Positions 23,318 through 36,837 of a DNA stretch of 64,000 nt are shown in pieces. Source of the stretch: Armillaria gallica (lineage: Eukaryota; Basidiomycota; Agaricomycetes; Agaricales; Physalacriaceae); NCBI GenBank assembly GCA_037576215.1, contig JBANDB010000006.1, forward strand, positions 2,418,001-2,482,000, written 5' to 3'. The notes beneath the pieces were generated by a model that saw only the letters and a list, made by a program, of their open reading frames with translations, did no database searches and was not told the origin of the DNA. The first letter of the stretch is position 1, and each line of letters opens with the position of its first letter. The position numbers and the translations under genes were made by a program.

Positions 23318-23960
23318 CTACATTGCTGCAGATTGTAACTGCTGACGCTCTTCCCACAACCTCCGTAGTACATCCGTGAATCCAAGCTTTCCCAGATGTG
23401 CATTTTGCTCGAATCGCTGGACTAGCCATCTCTCTAGCCCATCCGCGGCAGTCCGCCAAAGCCCTAACCGTGCTTGAATCTCTGCCGTCTGTGTAAATGT
23501 CGTGCGGTCATGGGATGCAGGTAGGTATTCTATTTGCTCTACGCATGTGGCGAATTGTGATAGTGACATATTGACTGAAGATATGGAAGCGCGTTGATTC
23601 CGGGGGTCGACAAATGATATTTCACGCACAAAGGCATCTTCAGAGCCACCAAAGAGCTGCAAAAAGTAAAATGAGCTGGGTCGCAATGCTAGAAGAGATC
23701 GCTCTTACCTTCACGATCCAGCCTGGCGCCTTTTGTTTACACCCCAGTATCCGCTCCGTTCTAATAACCCCCGTTTTTGGATCCACAGAGCGATCCAGCA
23801 CATCAATACTAATGACATGCGAGCATTTTGGGTTCGGGTATTTGTGCCACATTCCAATGACGACGTGAGACCATGGGTGACTGCCACGGAGATTAACATA
23901 GCCTTATACAGCGAGGACAACGACTTACTCGTAGTTGTAGACTTGGTTGAAGAAATGCAT
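23318..23960 (-). CDS. UPS2: UPS2/UPS3-like PRELI-domain protein
   Basis: Three exons, 23929-23960, 23709-23880 and 23318-23656, give 180 residues, the usual family size. It starts MHFFNQVYNYE then DHPWSHVVIGMWHKYPNPKC, SHVISIDVLDRSVDPKTG and GCKQKAPGWIVK, a PRELI/MSF1 signature. The second half has ISFVDPRNQRASISSVNMSL and ends ERWLVQRFEQNAHLGKLGF. The xQxAPxWI form and the short C-terminus place it nearer Ups2/Ups3 (phosphatidylserine transfer with Mdm35) than Ups1; subtype is inference. Exon 1 is 32 nt long and ends in the same codon phase (YNY/E) as exon 1 of the UPS1-like gene at 687, so the intron position is shared between the paralogues. Confidence 0.9.
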
Positions 23961-24552
23961 GGTCGTGAACAAAAATTAGGCGAGAGAGGTAGAAGTATAA
24001 GTAAGGAAAAGTCTAGGAGTCGCAGGACGCTCGTGTGAGCACTTGAAGGGGGACCGGGAAAGTATATGACCAATCCCTTTTTCCTATATGTCCGGCAGGA
24101 GCCGGGTCGGGTGCGCCGGCACGTGAAATTCAGGGGCTTTAAGGTTACTCCCGCTGATTCCACCAAGACCGCAAAGATGCAGAACAGCCCGTAGTAACAT
24201 CACGACTTCGGTACAAGTTTCAGCGCCTGAAAGATTTGAATCATCGAATGGCTCCGAACAGTCACCGATGATAACCAGCGACCAGTGAGGATTCTTGTCA
24301 TGCGGCAAGAGCCGCCGGCTATATATAATATATTCCCGTTACCCCACACGGGGAAGGAACAAAGATTACCGAACCGGAGCAGTGCCTTGCAGTGCCGAAG
24401 GATTTCGTATGCCAGTGAGGATGAAATTGGAATCGTTCAAGTGCTTATCTATGCCTCAAGTCTATTTGTCGAATACAAGTCTATGTCGAACCAAATACTG
24501 GGCACACAAATAGCATGTGGAAACTTCCCAACATCGAAGTTACAAGATATTA
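23961..24552. other. Intergenic with a TATA-like stretch
   Basis: Holds the promoter of the UPS2-like gene and the 3' flank of the ABC transporter. An AT-rich ATATATAATATAT stretch lies at about 24321-24333. Open frames here lack ATG starts or known motifs. Confidence 0.45.
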
Positions 24553-27438
24553 CTACACTGGCTCTTCGTAATCCACGCCCTTCAGCTCCGCCAACCTGGC
24601 TTTCATCTTCGGCCTATGGGGGATATATGAGTTCGATGTCCGAAAATGGAGAACCACAGCTTACACTTCAAGTAACTTCGTCTCCAATGCTTGCTTCTCT
24701 GTCTGGAGAGCTAAGCGTTTGTCTGCATCCAGTTTGGTACTAGACAGGGCACAAAGTTAAACAGAGACAGCCTCCACAGCGAATGCAATCTTACAATACA
24801 TATCCACCCTGTCCGTCGTAGTGCAAAATCATAGCATGGTACTTCCACAACGATGGTCTGTGTGACACCGTCAAGAGCGTAATCCCAAGCTTGGCAGCAT
24901 ACTCCATCATCATTCCCTCCATGTCTGGCGGCACCAGTGATGTTGCCTCATCCAATATTGCGTACTAGGGTTATAACCCAGTCAGATTTCATTTCTGACT
25001 GACCGCAAAAAGATAACGATACCTTCGGATTATGATAAAACAACCTCGCCCAAGCAATCTTCTGCTGGTCACCACCGCTTAATGCGTCTCTCCATTCCCG
25101 AGCAGTATTCCATCCACCTTCTCTCTCAACCACGCCTTCCATCTGAACAATGGATAAGATGTTCAACAAATCGTCATCCGTAATACCACCTGAATATTCG
25201 TTATTTTTTCATCAGTTATTACGACGTCGAAGTAGACCTACGAGCTTCCATATTTTCCCGCGAATGGGGGTAAATAACCTGATCTCGGAGCGTTCCAAGG
25301 GAAAGATACGGCCGTTGCGGGATCAAGATAAACTCGGAAGCGGCGGGCTTTCGAACGACACCACCATAAACGGGCCAAAGGCCCCCAAGGATACGGAAAA
25401 GCGAAGATTTGCCGCACCCTACATAAATTGATCTGAGCTACCGGATTAAACAGCGACGAACGCATCATTCGCACCATTAGGCCCTACAATGAGCAAGTTT
25501 TGCTGGAAACATTGTGAATAGAAAATCAATCAAGCAGTCGAAGCTTTACGCACTCCATGTTTGATATGAAAGCTTAAACTTTTAACTAGGACATCACCAT
25601 TTGGTGTAACGATAGGGACATTCTCAAACTGAATGTCCTCTGACATGATGATTTGGCCCCGACCCCGGAAAACTGCATTTTGATCAATGAGAGACCAGCT
25701 GATAATGAGTAAGACATACTTTTAGCATTCTCTCCCGTTGTCGCACTGCTGATGAGAGCTTTCTCAAATTTGCCCTTTTTGATATCTTTCATTGTATCGA
25801 GCAACAGAGAAACCCGAGCAGTGTAACCAGCCAGCTCCGACAGGTCTTTGTACGAGTACATCACTCGACCGATGGCATCTCAGACTACAAGTCAACTTTC
25901 GGGTAACAATTGAGATAAAATAATTGTGTATTACCTGAAGATGACAGCAGTAATCTTCGGTTAGTCACGAACCCTGAGGTAGTATTGTGGGTATAAACAT
26001 CGCTGAAGGAACAATGAAGGTACCTTCTGTCCGTCCGCCGAGGTCCACATTTGAGATGCCGGGAAGTTTGATAAAGATAGGAATACCACATATTATCATC
26101 TGGAAGTTGATTGGCTTCGCCAAAATCTTGGATAGATATAAATGACTCACCCCGAAACCTCCCCATAGCCACTTGATGATGCCTTCTTCTATGCATCCGA
26201 ACCACCAGCGCTTGTTGAGAACTTTGTTCTCGTGTTTCATCACCGTCGCATACTCCCTTTCGACGAGCATCTTCTCAGTCTCTTCTCCGCCAAGAAACGC
26301 TACCTCTTCAGAAAACTCGGCCAGTCGGGAATGCGTGTGGCGCAATTCGCCAGCTAGCTGTGCCGACAGTGCCGTATACATTCCGAGCGGTGGTGTCAGA
26401 TACCGCACTGAGCAGACGGTTAGTACGTAGTTGGTGCACTGGTATCCAACTCACGTAGGGCGGCCGAAGCCTGGACCAAAACAGTAAGTAATAATAGGCC
26501 TTCGGCTCCCACATTCTGAGACAGTTGATAATTGTAAAGTATCACGTCGAGTGTCGGTTTGGCAAGATTAGCATATATGGCGGCCAGGTGTGTCGAGAAT
26601 TTGTGGATGTCGTGAGTGATCATCTGGTCAGGATTCTTTATCCTGTCGTCCAAATTCGCTACTCTGAAGATAAGACATGTCATGACAGAAATGATAGCAC
26701 GGACTTACATAGTTTGTAGTAGACCTTGCCATGTGCTCCTTCATCTTCATCACCAAGATATTGTTGCATGATGACATTTGTAAGGCGCGTCCGATAGGCG
26801 ATAGTGAGCTTGTTTTGAACGTAGCTAAGCCAGCTGTTTGTCCATGTCGCAGGTATCGCGACACATAGCCAGCGCAGGATGTTAAGGAAGAATTGCAGAG
26901 GCTGGGCACGTACTAGGCTTGCGACGATCCTATTATATCCATATGAACACACGACACAAACTAAAAGATGTATTACCAACCGTCCGTCCAATGCGGCGAC
27001 ATAAAGAGAGATTGCCGTCCGCAGTACCAACAAACTTGTATGTGTGACCAGAAGTAAAGCCTCCTTGGATCTTATACTTGGTATGACGATCCTGAGAATA
27101 GCACCCAATCGCTGGTAAAAGACAGAGTCGACCTATTGCAGTATCAGTTGATACATAATAGAAAATCCGACCGCGCAACGTACCGCAACCCTTGTCGACT
27201 TCTTGTCGTCATCATCCTTCCCGCCCTTGGAACCCTTGCCTTTCCTCGACTTGTTCGACCTGGAAGATCCGCCCTTCCCTGACAAGCCACGAAATGTCGA
27301 GCCAAGAACGTAGACAATAAAAGTAATGTTGATTGCACGCTGAACGAGAGGTCGATGGGCAGAATACCAGCGGCCAAATTGGACGTAGTGGTTACGAAAA
27401 TCCTGCGCGCGCAAGACAGAGAGCAGCTCTGAGGCCAT
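24553..27438 (-). CDS. Peroxisomal fatty-acyl ABC half-transporter (ABCD family)
   Basis: Roughly a dozen exons. After [20 protein letters not shown] comes a membrane segment, a basic Gly/Ser/Lys linker, and the ABCD membrane domain (for example [20 protein letters not shown] and [20 protein letters not shown]). The nucleotide-binding domain has Walker A IVGPNGCGKSS split by an intron (about 25431-25482), signature [15 protein letters not shown], Walker [10 protein letters not shown] and the H-loop [16 protein letters not shown] half-transporters (Pxa1, Px2, ALDP) dimerise to import very-long-chain acyl-CoA into peroxisomes for beta-oxidation; which of the two fungal partners this is cannot be told. 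It ends [10 protein letters not shown]. The start codon lies in the proximal copy of a local tandem duplication. Confidence 0.9.
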
Positions 27439-27764
27439 GGCTGGAAGGTCCCAGCGCGGTTAGGCCCCAAAAGATTGAAGAGAAAGTTGAGTTACTCTTT
27501 GTTACTCGAAAATCATACTCCTTGTGATGCGTTCAATCAAGGAGCGCGCAAGACGGGAAAGAATCACGAAGCAGCTCTGAGGCCATGGCTGGAAGGTCCC
27601 AGCGCGGTTAGGCATCCCCAAAAAGATTGAAGAGAAAGTTGAGTTACTCTGACTAACATATAGAAGAATTACTCGGTGGACCGGCGGAGTCGACATTGCA
27701 AAGGAACTCGTCACAAAAGCTACACCTGGCCACCATACTCCTTGTGATGCGTTCAATCAAGGAG
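27408..27764. repeat. Imperfect tandem duplication around the transporter start
   Basis: Copy 1 (about 27408-27544) and copy 2 (about 27545-27764) both start GCGCGCAAGAC and end CAATCAAGGAG. They share near-identical blocks, for example 27424-27496 against 27570-27650 and 27514-27544 against 27734-27764. Copy 1 lacks about 80 bp that copy 2 keeps, while copy 2 has a small insert (GGGAAAGAATCACGAA) also seen near 27810-27826. Confidence 0.85.
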
Positions 27765-28032
27765 TAATCGTAATGGCATGTGATTGCGTGTTCATCGGCC
27801 CGGATAGCCGGGAAACGAATCACGAACTCGCCGTACTGTCGCTTCCACGTACTTATGAGTAAACGAGCCTATACGTAGCGACAGCAGATGACCAAGCATT
27901 GGTAACACAGTAAGACATTGAGCTCCGTGTTTATCTTATCTATTTTCAAATAAGGTTCTTTTTTTGGTGTCACAGCTGAAATATGAAATATGAAACGATT
28001 TGTTGTCTAGGAGACAGTTTATCTACTTCTCT
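27439..28032. other. Intergenic: promoter of the ABCD transporter
   Basis: Apart from the tandem duplication and the upstream ORF at 27533-27586, nothing is recognisable. The right part is the 3' flank of the HAD-fold gene. Confidence 0.5.
27533..27586 (-). CDS. Upstream ORF made by the duplicated start codon
   Basis: The distal copy of the duplication repeats the transporter start (MASELL) and then runs on in unrelated sequence to a stop, giving MASELLRDSFPSCALLD, 17 residues. It lies 95 bp upstream of the transporter ATG. If the transcript starts further upstream this would be a uORF able to lower translation of the main frame; whether it is transcribed is not known. Confidence 0.4.
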   Translation of the reverse strand: MASELLRDSFPSCALLD

Positions 28033-29221
28033 CTACTGCAGGGTATCCATGTGCACCTTGACCCATCTGACCACCTCGGACCAGTCTTTCACCCGTTCAA
28101 GAGGAGCGCCTTCAGGTATTTCCACAGTTTCCTAGGGTATACCATCAGTATGGATGAGCCAATGATTGATATTGAAGTTGACTGACTTCTTTCCAAAACT
28201 CTTTTCCTCCGTGAGACTTCAGACGTATGTCAAAACTCATATCATCAGAGGCATCTCCAGCTCCAGATATTCTCTTGTTCCATTCATAGTCTCCGAACAA
28301 CAGAACACGCGTTGCAACAGGTATCGCCGTGGCACATTGAAGCGCATTCTCCGACGAATCATCAATTAAAATTCGAGCATTTAAATCGGCGCAGACCTGT
28401 TCAACACGATCAGAATATTTGACACATGGAACACGAGACATACTTGGGCCTTGCTGAGCTTGGTGACGACCTCATGACCAGTTTTATGACCAGTTTTATG
28501 AACGTCCTTGAACTGACCAGTACAGATGATACTGTCGAATACGCCTGCAAATGTAGTTTTAAGATGACAGTCGATCTCATATGGTGAGAACTTTCCTGGA
28601 AAATGCTTATTTACCCATATCCAGCTTTGGTCAGCCGTGTCAGGCGCGCGAGCGGTCACGATAATTAACTTGAATCCCATTTCCTTTAGGGACAGGGTCC
28701 CCTCTCGAGCACCTGGTACTGGTTCGGCTTCGAAGATCTTGGGGGTCTCATAAAACGCCTTTACTTTATCGAATGTCTGCTTGGGCGTGCCCCAAAACGG
28801 ATTCTATGCATGACAATTCAGAAATGTAGAGCAGTCTAGAAGAGAGGTAACTATAGGCACCTTCCAGTAGTAATAGTCTTCGAGCTAGACGTTAATATCT
28901 CGAAAATGGAACGTAAGAAGTTTGGCATTTACAGTAGAAATGGGACACATTCATTCTAGTCCCGTAAACTTCGTTGTGCCCTGAGAGAAAACTTCATCAA
29001 CGCGAATCGACGCGTCTAGGTGGTTATAACTTACACTCTGCAACGACATGGTTCGTCTGTGATAGGACATCGTCCAAATCCACAGCTATGACAGGCACAG
29101 GAGAAGATGGCGAGATGTCCGTAAGCTGCTCTAGAACCTGTCGTTCAAAAGCTTCAGAGGCGTTGTCCACCGGACTTGCAACTGGCTGCTCTAAATCATG
29201 CTGTGTTCCAGCTACTGACAT
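28033..29221 (-). CDS. HAD-superfamily hydrolase, 5'(3')-nucleotidase-like
   Basis: Six exons; starts MSVAGTQHDLEQPVASPVDN. The HAD motif I is PVIAVDLDDVLSQTN (DxDxV/T), motif II LIIVTARAP and motif III/IV RILIDDSSENAL. The region after splicing, EWHNEVYGTRMNVSHFYYYY then WKNPFWGTPKQTF, is a signature of a HAD family common in basidiomycetes. The acceptor after CTCGAAG is needed to give the Tyr run. It ends VVRWVKVHMDTLQ. Similar folds include mitochondrial deoxyribonucleotidases, but the substrate is not known. A 12-bp unit (28474-28497) is tandemly duplicated in frame and gives KTGHKTGH. Confidence 0.75.
28474..28497. repeat. 12-bp in-frame tandem duplication
   Basis: ATGACCAGTTTT occurs twice in a row inside the HAD-fold gene; on the coding strand it adds four residues (KTGH) without breaking the frame. 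Confidence 0.8.
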
Positions 29222-29442
29222 AACTGTAACTCCACCAATGGCCTAAAGCAGAGCCGGTCGTTGGCAAAAGAGGACTTTGGATGATTTGAAATGCTGTGAC
29301 TCACGAGACAAGATGAAGAGACGGAAAATGATGTCATCGAATATCACGATCGCTTCGTCATCGACGTGCATTCAAAAAATTCATTCAGGACGAAGTAGTT
29401 GCGCTGTATTCCCAATTATGCCACAGTCCATGTCATTAGATA

Positions 29443-30349
29443 TTATACGAGAGTAAGTACCTACAACATTCACCGCTACACTACTTGTACAGCCTACACC
29501 AATTTTGAGAATTACATGAGCGTTCATAGGAAAGGTGCGTACCTTGCTTGTCTCCACATAATGGATCCAGCCAGTGATTTTAGTTCCCTTTAAAACCAAG
29601 GGGCATTCTTTCAGAAACTTGACATCGTCCCGAACCGACTGCTCAAGGTCATCAAACTCCAAAAAGTCAATATCGTTGGCCTGGTCGGCGACTTGAGGGT
29701 TTTCGGGATCTGAATCACTCAACATCCTTCGCAGCGATGGACTGGTAAATGTAACCATGCCGCAGCCAGTGTGATGATACTCACAGCCTAATCTCAGCGT
29801 TTTGAATGCGTTGAATGTAAAGGACTTACTATGGCTATCTCGCGAGTCCCCAAAAGCCGCTGCGATATGATTATACTTCGCAGCGCATCTTTTCTGTTGG
29901 AAAAATGATTATGAGCGTGGAGTCGGCCTAGGAGATGATGCACGTCTCATACGCCATTCCACCGGCATTTCGTATGATATGGGCGTCTCCTTCTTCAAGA
30001 CCGAGTTGTGTGAATGGGCTAGAATGGTAGTAGTAGTATGTCGATAACGAAGCAGCGAAAAACAGCGCACTTTATACGAGCATCCATACAAGTAACTTGG
30101 GTTTGGATGAGAAACCAACACATATCGTTAGGGACACACGGCACCTATAGCAAGGCGTTTTTTTGGCGGTAGCGCAATCGGGTTTTTTGAAGGCGACTCA
30201 GGCTGTTTACCGGAATTTCAGACCATGAAGAAACCGAAGCATAGCAAGCATACCATCTCCGTTTTAGAGCAGTATCTGCTCGAAAAAAGCGTTGGGGCAG
30301 CGTTGCAAAAGACTTGACGCGTTGAGCTAGTGATACGACGGGAAAGCAT
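29443..30349 (-). CDS. Mitochondrial beta-carbonic anhydrase
   Basis: About six exons. Exon 1 (start 30347-30349) encodes MLSRRITSSTRQVFCNAAPT, a basic Ser/Thr-rich amphipathic leader typical of mitochondrial import. After IALPPKKRLAIV comes the first zinc-ligand motif TCMDARINPFTQLGLEEGDA, then HIIRNAGGMAKDALRS, SQRLLGTREIAIYHHTGCGM with the second His and Cys ligands, and DIDFLEFDDLEQSVRDDVKF. It ends TGWIHYVETSKVLTLV. The enzyme interconverts CO2 and bicarbonate and feeds carboxylases (family knowledge). The 5' part before LPPKKR is shorter than usual, so an exon border there could be off. Divergent from RINT1. Confidence 0.87.
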
Positions 30350-30671
30350 GGTGAGTCGGTAGGCCCTGGCCAGTCGTGAAGCGGTACAAAAAAAGTTAAT
30401 TAGGGGTTAGAACTACCATATTCGGCCCCGAAGTTACCGGCATGGTGCAGACAACTGGGACAGAAGGAGGAATGTGAGGGCGAGGAAGTCAGTTGCAGAT
30501 GTGAACAGTGTGTCTCGTTATTTGGATTTACTCTTCATTTTCAGTGATCACGATATCGCGAAGGGTCTCTTCAAGTCTGGACCCAGGAAATCTCCGCTCC
30601 GGCGTGCCCGTATACATGTCAAAATACCGGCATTCATCAAGATACCGGTGCTCCTCCACGTTTCGCCCACC
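30350..30671. other. Intergenic: shared promoter of carbonic anhydrase and RINT1
   Basis: The two genes start on opposite strands, so this stretch drives both. No clear known element was seen. Confidence 0.5.
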
Positions 30672-33600
30672 ATGTCCTCTCAAGAAATTCAGTCGCTGCT
30701 TGCCCCCGCAGATACTCAACAGGCGTATTCCAAGGCGTCTATATATCTCAACTCGAAATTCTCTTCGCTTGAAGATCTTGGTTGCCTTGAGAATGATGTT
30801 ACCCAAGCTCAGCAGCGCTGCGACGAGCTGGAAACCAGGGTGCGCCGCGTTGATACCGGGTCACGTCTTCTCGCTCATCGTCTACACACTAGCTCAGCTA
30901 GCTCTTTCCAAGTCAAGAATCAACATTCTCATAGCAGAAACGCAAGTGGTCGCGGAGTCGCATCGTCGCTGTGCACAAGAACTGTCTCTAGAGAGACACT
31001 CGCTAGCCGATGAGCTTGCAAGTCTATCCCAGGATCTCGTCTCCTCGCTATCGGATGCCAATCAGCCACCGACCCTTTTGGAGGATATCGAGACATTACA
31101 TCGTAACTTGAAGGAGTTGAAGAGCGTCAAGGAATACGTGCAGATAATAGAACACGCTTTGAATCTTAGGTTCGTTGCCAGAACATTCACACTTGCTTTA
31201 CTTCTTAGCTATGGTTCATAGCGAATTAGCAGTTCAGCAAATATCAGCTTCGTCCTCCGTTTCTAATGAATCGGTAACTCAATTTCGGACTCTTCGGGCA
31301 TTCGTCACAAGTGTCTCCGATGTGTGTTCGGGTATCCAGAGTGAGAAGAACGGAGGCAGGCTAGGACTTGTAGCATTTTTGGAGAGACTGCAGGAAACAA
31401 CTTGGTCTCGCATGAAGGCTATTCTATCGAAGTGTGTCCCCTTATTTCCGGCTGAAACTCCAACTGAGAATGTACTAAACAGTGCGCTATTATCTGCTGC
31501 TGAGAAACTGAAATGGCCTATGACAGTTAGGTATACCTCCGTACCGCCAGAGGACCGAGCCGCGTTCGAGACATCTTTCTGCAATCTCTTGGAACTTCAA
31601 AATATGTGCGTCGCAAAGTTATGTATCAAGTACAAGCGCTTATCTCTCTTTGCAGTGGACAGAGTTTCCCGAATAACAATACAGAGGCAAGGTCAGAAAA
31701 AGATGGCCTATATCCTTTAGAAGCTCTCGTACAGCCACTTTCACTGCGCTTTAAATATCATTTTGAAGGCGATCGACAGACAAACCAGTTGCACAGGGTA
31801 AGCAAACGTTCATCATTTTTTCTCGCTTTCATTCTGAAGACGCATGTCCACAAGCCGGAGTGGTATTTCACCCACGTGCTGAATGCTGTAAACGACCACC
31901 AGAATTTCATGGAAAGCATTATTCAACGACTCCTTTCGTCAACCAAATATAAATCTTTCAATGCTTGGGTGAGTCCACTTGATAGTAAAATCTGTTCTTC
32001 ACTACAACCATACTTTAGCACGAATTCACGCTTCTTTTGTTCCCGCTTCTGTCTCGGAAACTCAGGCGTACCGTCCCATCAATGCTCTCGCATCCATCAT
32101 TGCTCGCACATACCATATACCAAGCTCTTTCTTTCGATGCGGCATTGGCTGAGGAAGGATTCACAATAACGGGCACTTCTGCGCGGGATGCCTTCGAGTC
32201 CAGTAAATGGCCTGGGGTTGCAGACATTATCCTTGGAAAAAAGAGTGGTTTGAAGCCTGGATAGATGGCGAGAAGAAGTGTATGTGCATCTATCTTTTGT
32301 CCCGCACTGAACCCTCAAACCATGTCAGTCGCAGAAGATCAGTATCATGAGATCATATCTACTTCGGACGCTTGGCAAATTGCTGAAGACGAGGTGGAAA
32401 AACAGGCAAGTGAGATACGGACCACGAATTCGGCTCGCAGGATATCGGCACTTGTCGAACAAGTTACAGGCACGTCACAGATGTTCTAACATCAACGACA
32501 CTGTTGACATTGTTAATATTAGACCGATATTCTCCCCTACCGGATTTCACTCAGCGTACGCGATTCCTTATTTCCGTTCAGCTTCCAATATTGGAATTAT
32601 ATCATGGACGCATATTATCCTCCTTGGATGCCTTTGAGACGTTATCTTCTGCGCTTGTCCGTGCAGTCCCAGGGGCCCTTGGTGTCAATCTCGGTGGGAA
32701 AGAGGATAGCAGTGTAAATGTTGATACACGATCATTGACAAGCGGCGTGTCTGGTGTACAAAGGCTTTGTAAGGCTTTCTTGAGCGCTCACTACATGGAA
32801 ATCTCGATGGAAGCGTGGGGCGAAGAGATGGTAAGTGTACAGTACCCGCCTGATTGTGCTCTTATCTCAAGCTTCCCCCAGTTCTTCTTGGAATTATGGA
32901 CCGAAATAAACAGGCGTGCCTCTTTGCGAGCTCGTGCCCAAGCCGACCCACTACTTCCCGATCCAAGAGTCGAAGAAGACCAATTCGGTGAAGAAACGAT
33001 ATTCGGAGAACTGATCTCTCATTACCGGAAACTATCCATTCGAGCACAGGACATGATTGTCCAACAGGTTTGTGCGGAAGTTGAAGGTAACCTCCGACCT
33101 CATCTCACAGCCACAACAACGTCAGCATTTCATAATTTTTGTGTCGTTCGAGTGTACTAAATGTATCTTTGTAGTCCAAATCCAAGCGCGGAACCAGAGC
33201 AGGACGAAATTGCTGTATCACAAACGCTGCTGGCTCCTATTGCTCTGTTGTCGACCCACCTCAGCTACATCCGCGCGACTCTACCTCAATCAACAGTCAC
33301 TCTGCTTTACCGACGAATAGCATCGCGTCTTTCTGAGCATATCATGCAAAGACAGATTCTGTATCGCGGAAATCTCACCGTTCGAGAAGCGAGAGAAGCT
33401 CAGGCGGAAAGCGAGCTGTGGGTGGAAACTAGCCAAGGAGGACTAGCCGGGGCCCTTGGTGGTGGCCGTAATCGTGTTGAAGCGCCTTGGTCGAAGCTCT
33501 TGGAGGCGGGAAGGCTAATCGCAACCGAAGGTCCAGCCTGGGACAAGGCGGTCGACTTTACTTTTGGGGCAAGGAGTGCGGATGAATGGGATGCTGCAAT

Positions 33601-33676
33601 GGTTGAAATCACTGGATTCAGTGAACTGAGCCGTGAGGAAGTCGGACGTATCTTGCGGCGGCGAAAGACCGAATGA
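30672..33676 (+). CDS. RINT1: RINT1/Tip20 Dsl1-complex tethering subunit
   Basis: Many exons. Starts MSSQEIQSLLAPADTQQAYS with a heptad-rich N-terminal region, continues AESHRRCAQELSLERHSLAD. The RINT1/TIP1 domain is clear from YPLEALVQPLSLRFKYHFEG and KPEWYFTHVLNAVNDHQNFM onward, then FTLLLFPLLSRKLRRTVPSM, AEDQYHEIISTSDAWQIAED and a C-terminal GPAWDKAVDFTFGARSADEW. RINT1/Tip20 is a subunit of the Dsl1/NRZ tether that captures COPI vesicles at the ER with ER SNAREs (family knowledge). The conserved run GKKEWFEAWIDGEKK needs one more A in the A-run at 32237-32242, so the frame is broken there as written. The 3' end converges on MCM3. Confidence 0.9.
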
Positions 33677-33778
33677 TCAATTCTAGGCGTATATATATTT
33701 CCGACAGCACTACAGAAACAGAAATAGAAAGCATACAAACAACGTAAAATACATAATGTGAAACCATGGAAATTTAGG

Positions 33779-36506
<2,728 letters not shown>

Positions 36507-36528
36507 GGTGGGAGATGATAAAAGAGGG

Positions 36529-36534
36529 ACGCGT
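36529..36534. promoter_or_regulatory. ACGCGT (MCB-type) element before MCM3
   Basis: Perfect MluI cell-cycle box 23 bp before the MCM3 start codon. In yeasts MBF binds ACGCGT and turns on S-phase genes at G1/S. The closeness to the ATG suggests a very short leader or a site inside the 5' UTR. Confidence 0.5.
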
Positions 36535-36623
36535 CAAAGGCTCAGCTACCCACGCCACTATCGTTCTGGTCCCAGGATCACGTGAGTCATTGGTGACAAT
36601 TTTAATTACTTTAAAGAGAAAAC

Positions 36624-36641
36624 TTCAAGTTCAAGTTCAAG
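36624..36641. repeat. TTCAAG hexamer repeat
   Basis: Three perfect TTCAAG units followed by degenerate ones (TTCGAAG, TTCAAA), in the MCM3 upstream region. Confidence 0.7.
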
Positions 36642-36837
36642 TTCGAAGTTCAAATCGACTACTTTCTGGTTTCATAAGATAGGAGATTCATGTTTAGCTA
36701 TGATAGATGACTGTAAAAATACAATGCAAAAGGTATAAAGTGATCCTAGGGATATATATATACAAGAAAGATACTGGTGGAAATACAATAAGAACGGTTG
36801 AGGCGATACGGTCAAGGAAGAGACGCACAAAATACGT

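Larger units (their letters stand above)
36507..36837. other. Intergenic: MCM3 promoter
   Basis: Contains an ACGCGT element at 36529-36534 and a TTCAAG hexamer repeat at 36624-36641. The left part is upstream of MCM3; the right part is the 3' flank of the next gene. Confidence 0.55.

Noticed and set aside
24084..24308. 74-codon minus-strand frame next to a TATA-like stretch
   Set aside because: It has no ATG start in frame and no known motif.
36624..36656. A heat-shock element or tRNA box in the TTCAAG repeats
   Set aside because: The units are direct hexamer repeats and do not show the alternating GAA/TTC spacing of a heat-shock element nor a full B-box.
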